A stretch of DNA of 64,000 nt, from NCBI RefSeq assembly GCF_009569385.1, contig NZ_WBOF01000001.1:1178001-1242000 (forward strand). Direction: 5' to 3'. The notes under the pieces are model-generated. The model did not search any database. It was not told where the DNA came from and saw nothing but the letters and a program-made list of their open reading frames with translations. This document shows, piece after piece, positions 61,105-64,000 of the stretch. The translations under genes and the position numbers were made by a program. The stretch's first letter is position 1; every line of letters begins with the position of its first letter. The DNA is from Streptomyces kaniharaensis. Its GTDB lineage: Bacteria > Actinomycetota > Actinomycetes > Streptomycetales > Streptomycetaceae.

Positions 61105-64000
<2,896 letters not shown>

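Overview
The window is high-GC actinomycete DNA. Strong C/G bias at third codon positions, many GTG and TTG starts, 4-base start/stop overlaps, a rare TTA codon, and several DUF397/DUF5753 and anti-sigma-type ATPase genes all point to Streptomycetaceae (Streptomyces or Kitasatospora). The order coaE, rpsA, polA, hotdog thioesterase, livKHMGF, ANTAR regulator, tRNA, pyruvate kinase, gltD-gltB matches my memory of the S. coelicolor SCO1996-SCO2026 region. The right two thirds is therefore conserved chromosome with accessory inserts.

1-18.7 kb is mostly accessory. It starts with a cut alpha/beta hydrolase, a GNAT acetyltransferase and a small membrane protein behind a perfect TTTGAAC-N2-GTTCAAA operator. 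A WhiJ/AbaA-like regulatory locus follows: an anti-sigma-type ATPase with two coupled small genes, divergent from an XRE/DUF5753 regulator with a DUF397 partner. A second XRE/DUF5753 gene sits with a DUF6879-like gene, hypothetical genes, a kinase-like protein, a GNAT and a HAD hydrolase. The kinase 3' end occurs again 1.5 kb away as a scar. Next come a secreted beta-propeller protein, a methyltransferase, a membrane-anchored esterase, a lipoprotein and a secreted HNH-like protein. Then there is a broken LysR gene, and a histidine kinase whose expected response regulator is reduced to 16 codons.

18.7-28.2 kb is core: coaE, a metallo-hydrolase/MarR pair around a palindrome, an MMPL exporter, rpsA with a clear promoter and terminator, a methyltransferase and the helicase hrpB.

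28.2-37.1 kb is an accessory insert. It holds a HAD protein, an XRE-TPR regulator, a resolvase-like protein, an ATPase and a hypothetical gene. A small sugar module follows: dTDP-glucose 4,6-dehydratase, DegT aminotransferase and a formyltransferase, convergent with a MurG-like glycosyltransferase. The predicted product is a formamido-dideoxyhexose attached to an unknown acceptor.

37.2-50.5 kb is core again: polA, a thioesterase, a branched-chain amino acid ABC transporter, a PdtaR-like antiterminator, a tRNA with anticodon CAA but a short variable loop, and pyk. Between the tRNA and pyk lie an HTH-LAGLIDADG homing endonuclease and a 44-residue ORF.

50.7-59.3 kb holds two solute-binding-like extracellular proteins, one carrying a VWA domain, plus a small membrane protein. 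The first gene has a TTA codon and a PHO-box-like repeat upstream. A Tat-exported 5'-nucleotidase, an oxidoreductase/AraC chimera, an aldehyde dehydrogenase and a third XRE/DUF5753 regulator follow. The window ends with gltD and the C-terminal part of gltB. I saw no CRISPR array, insertion sequence, rRNA or phage structural gene.
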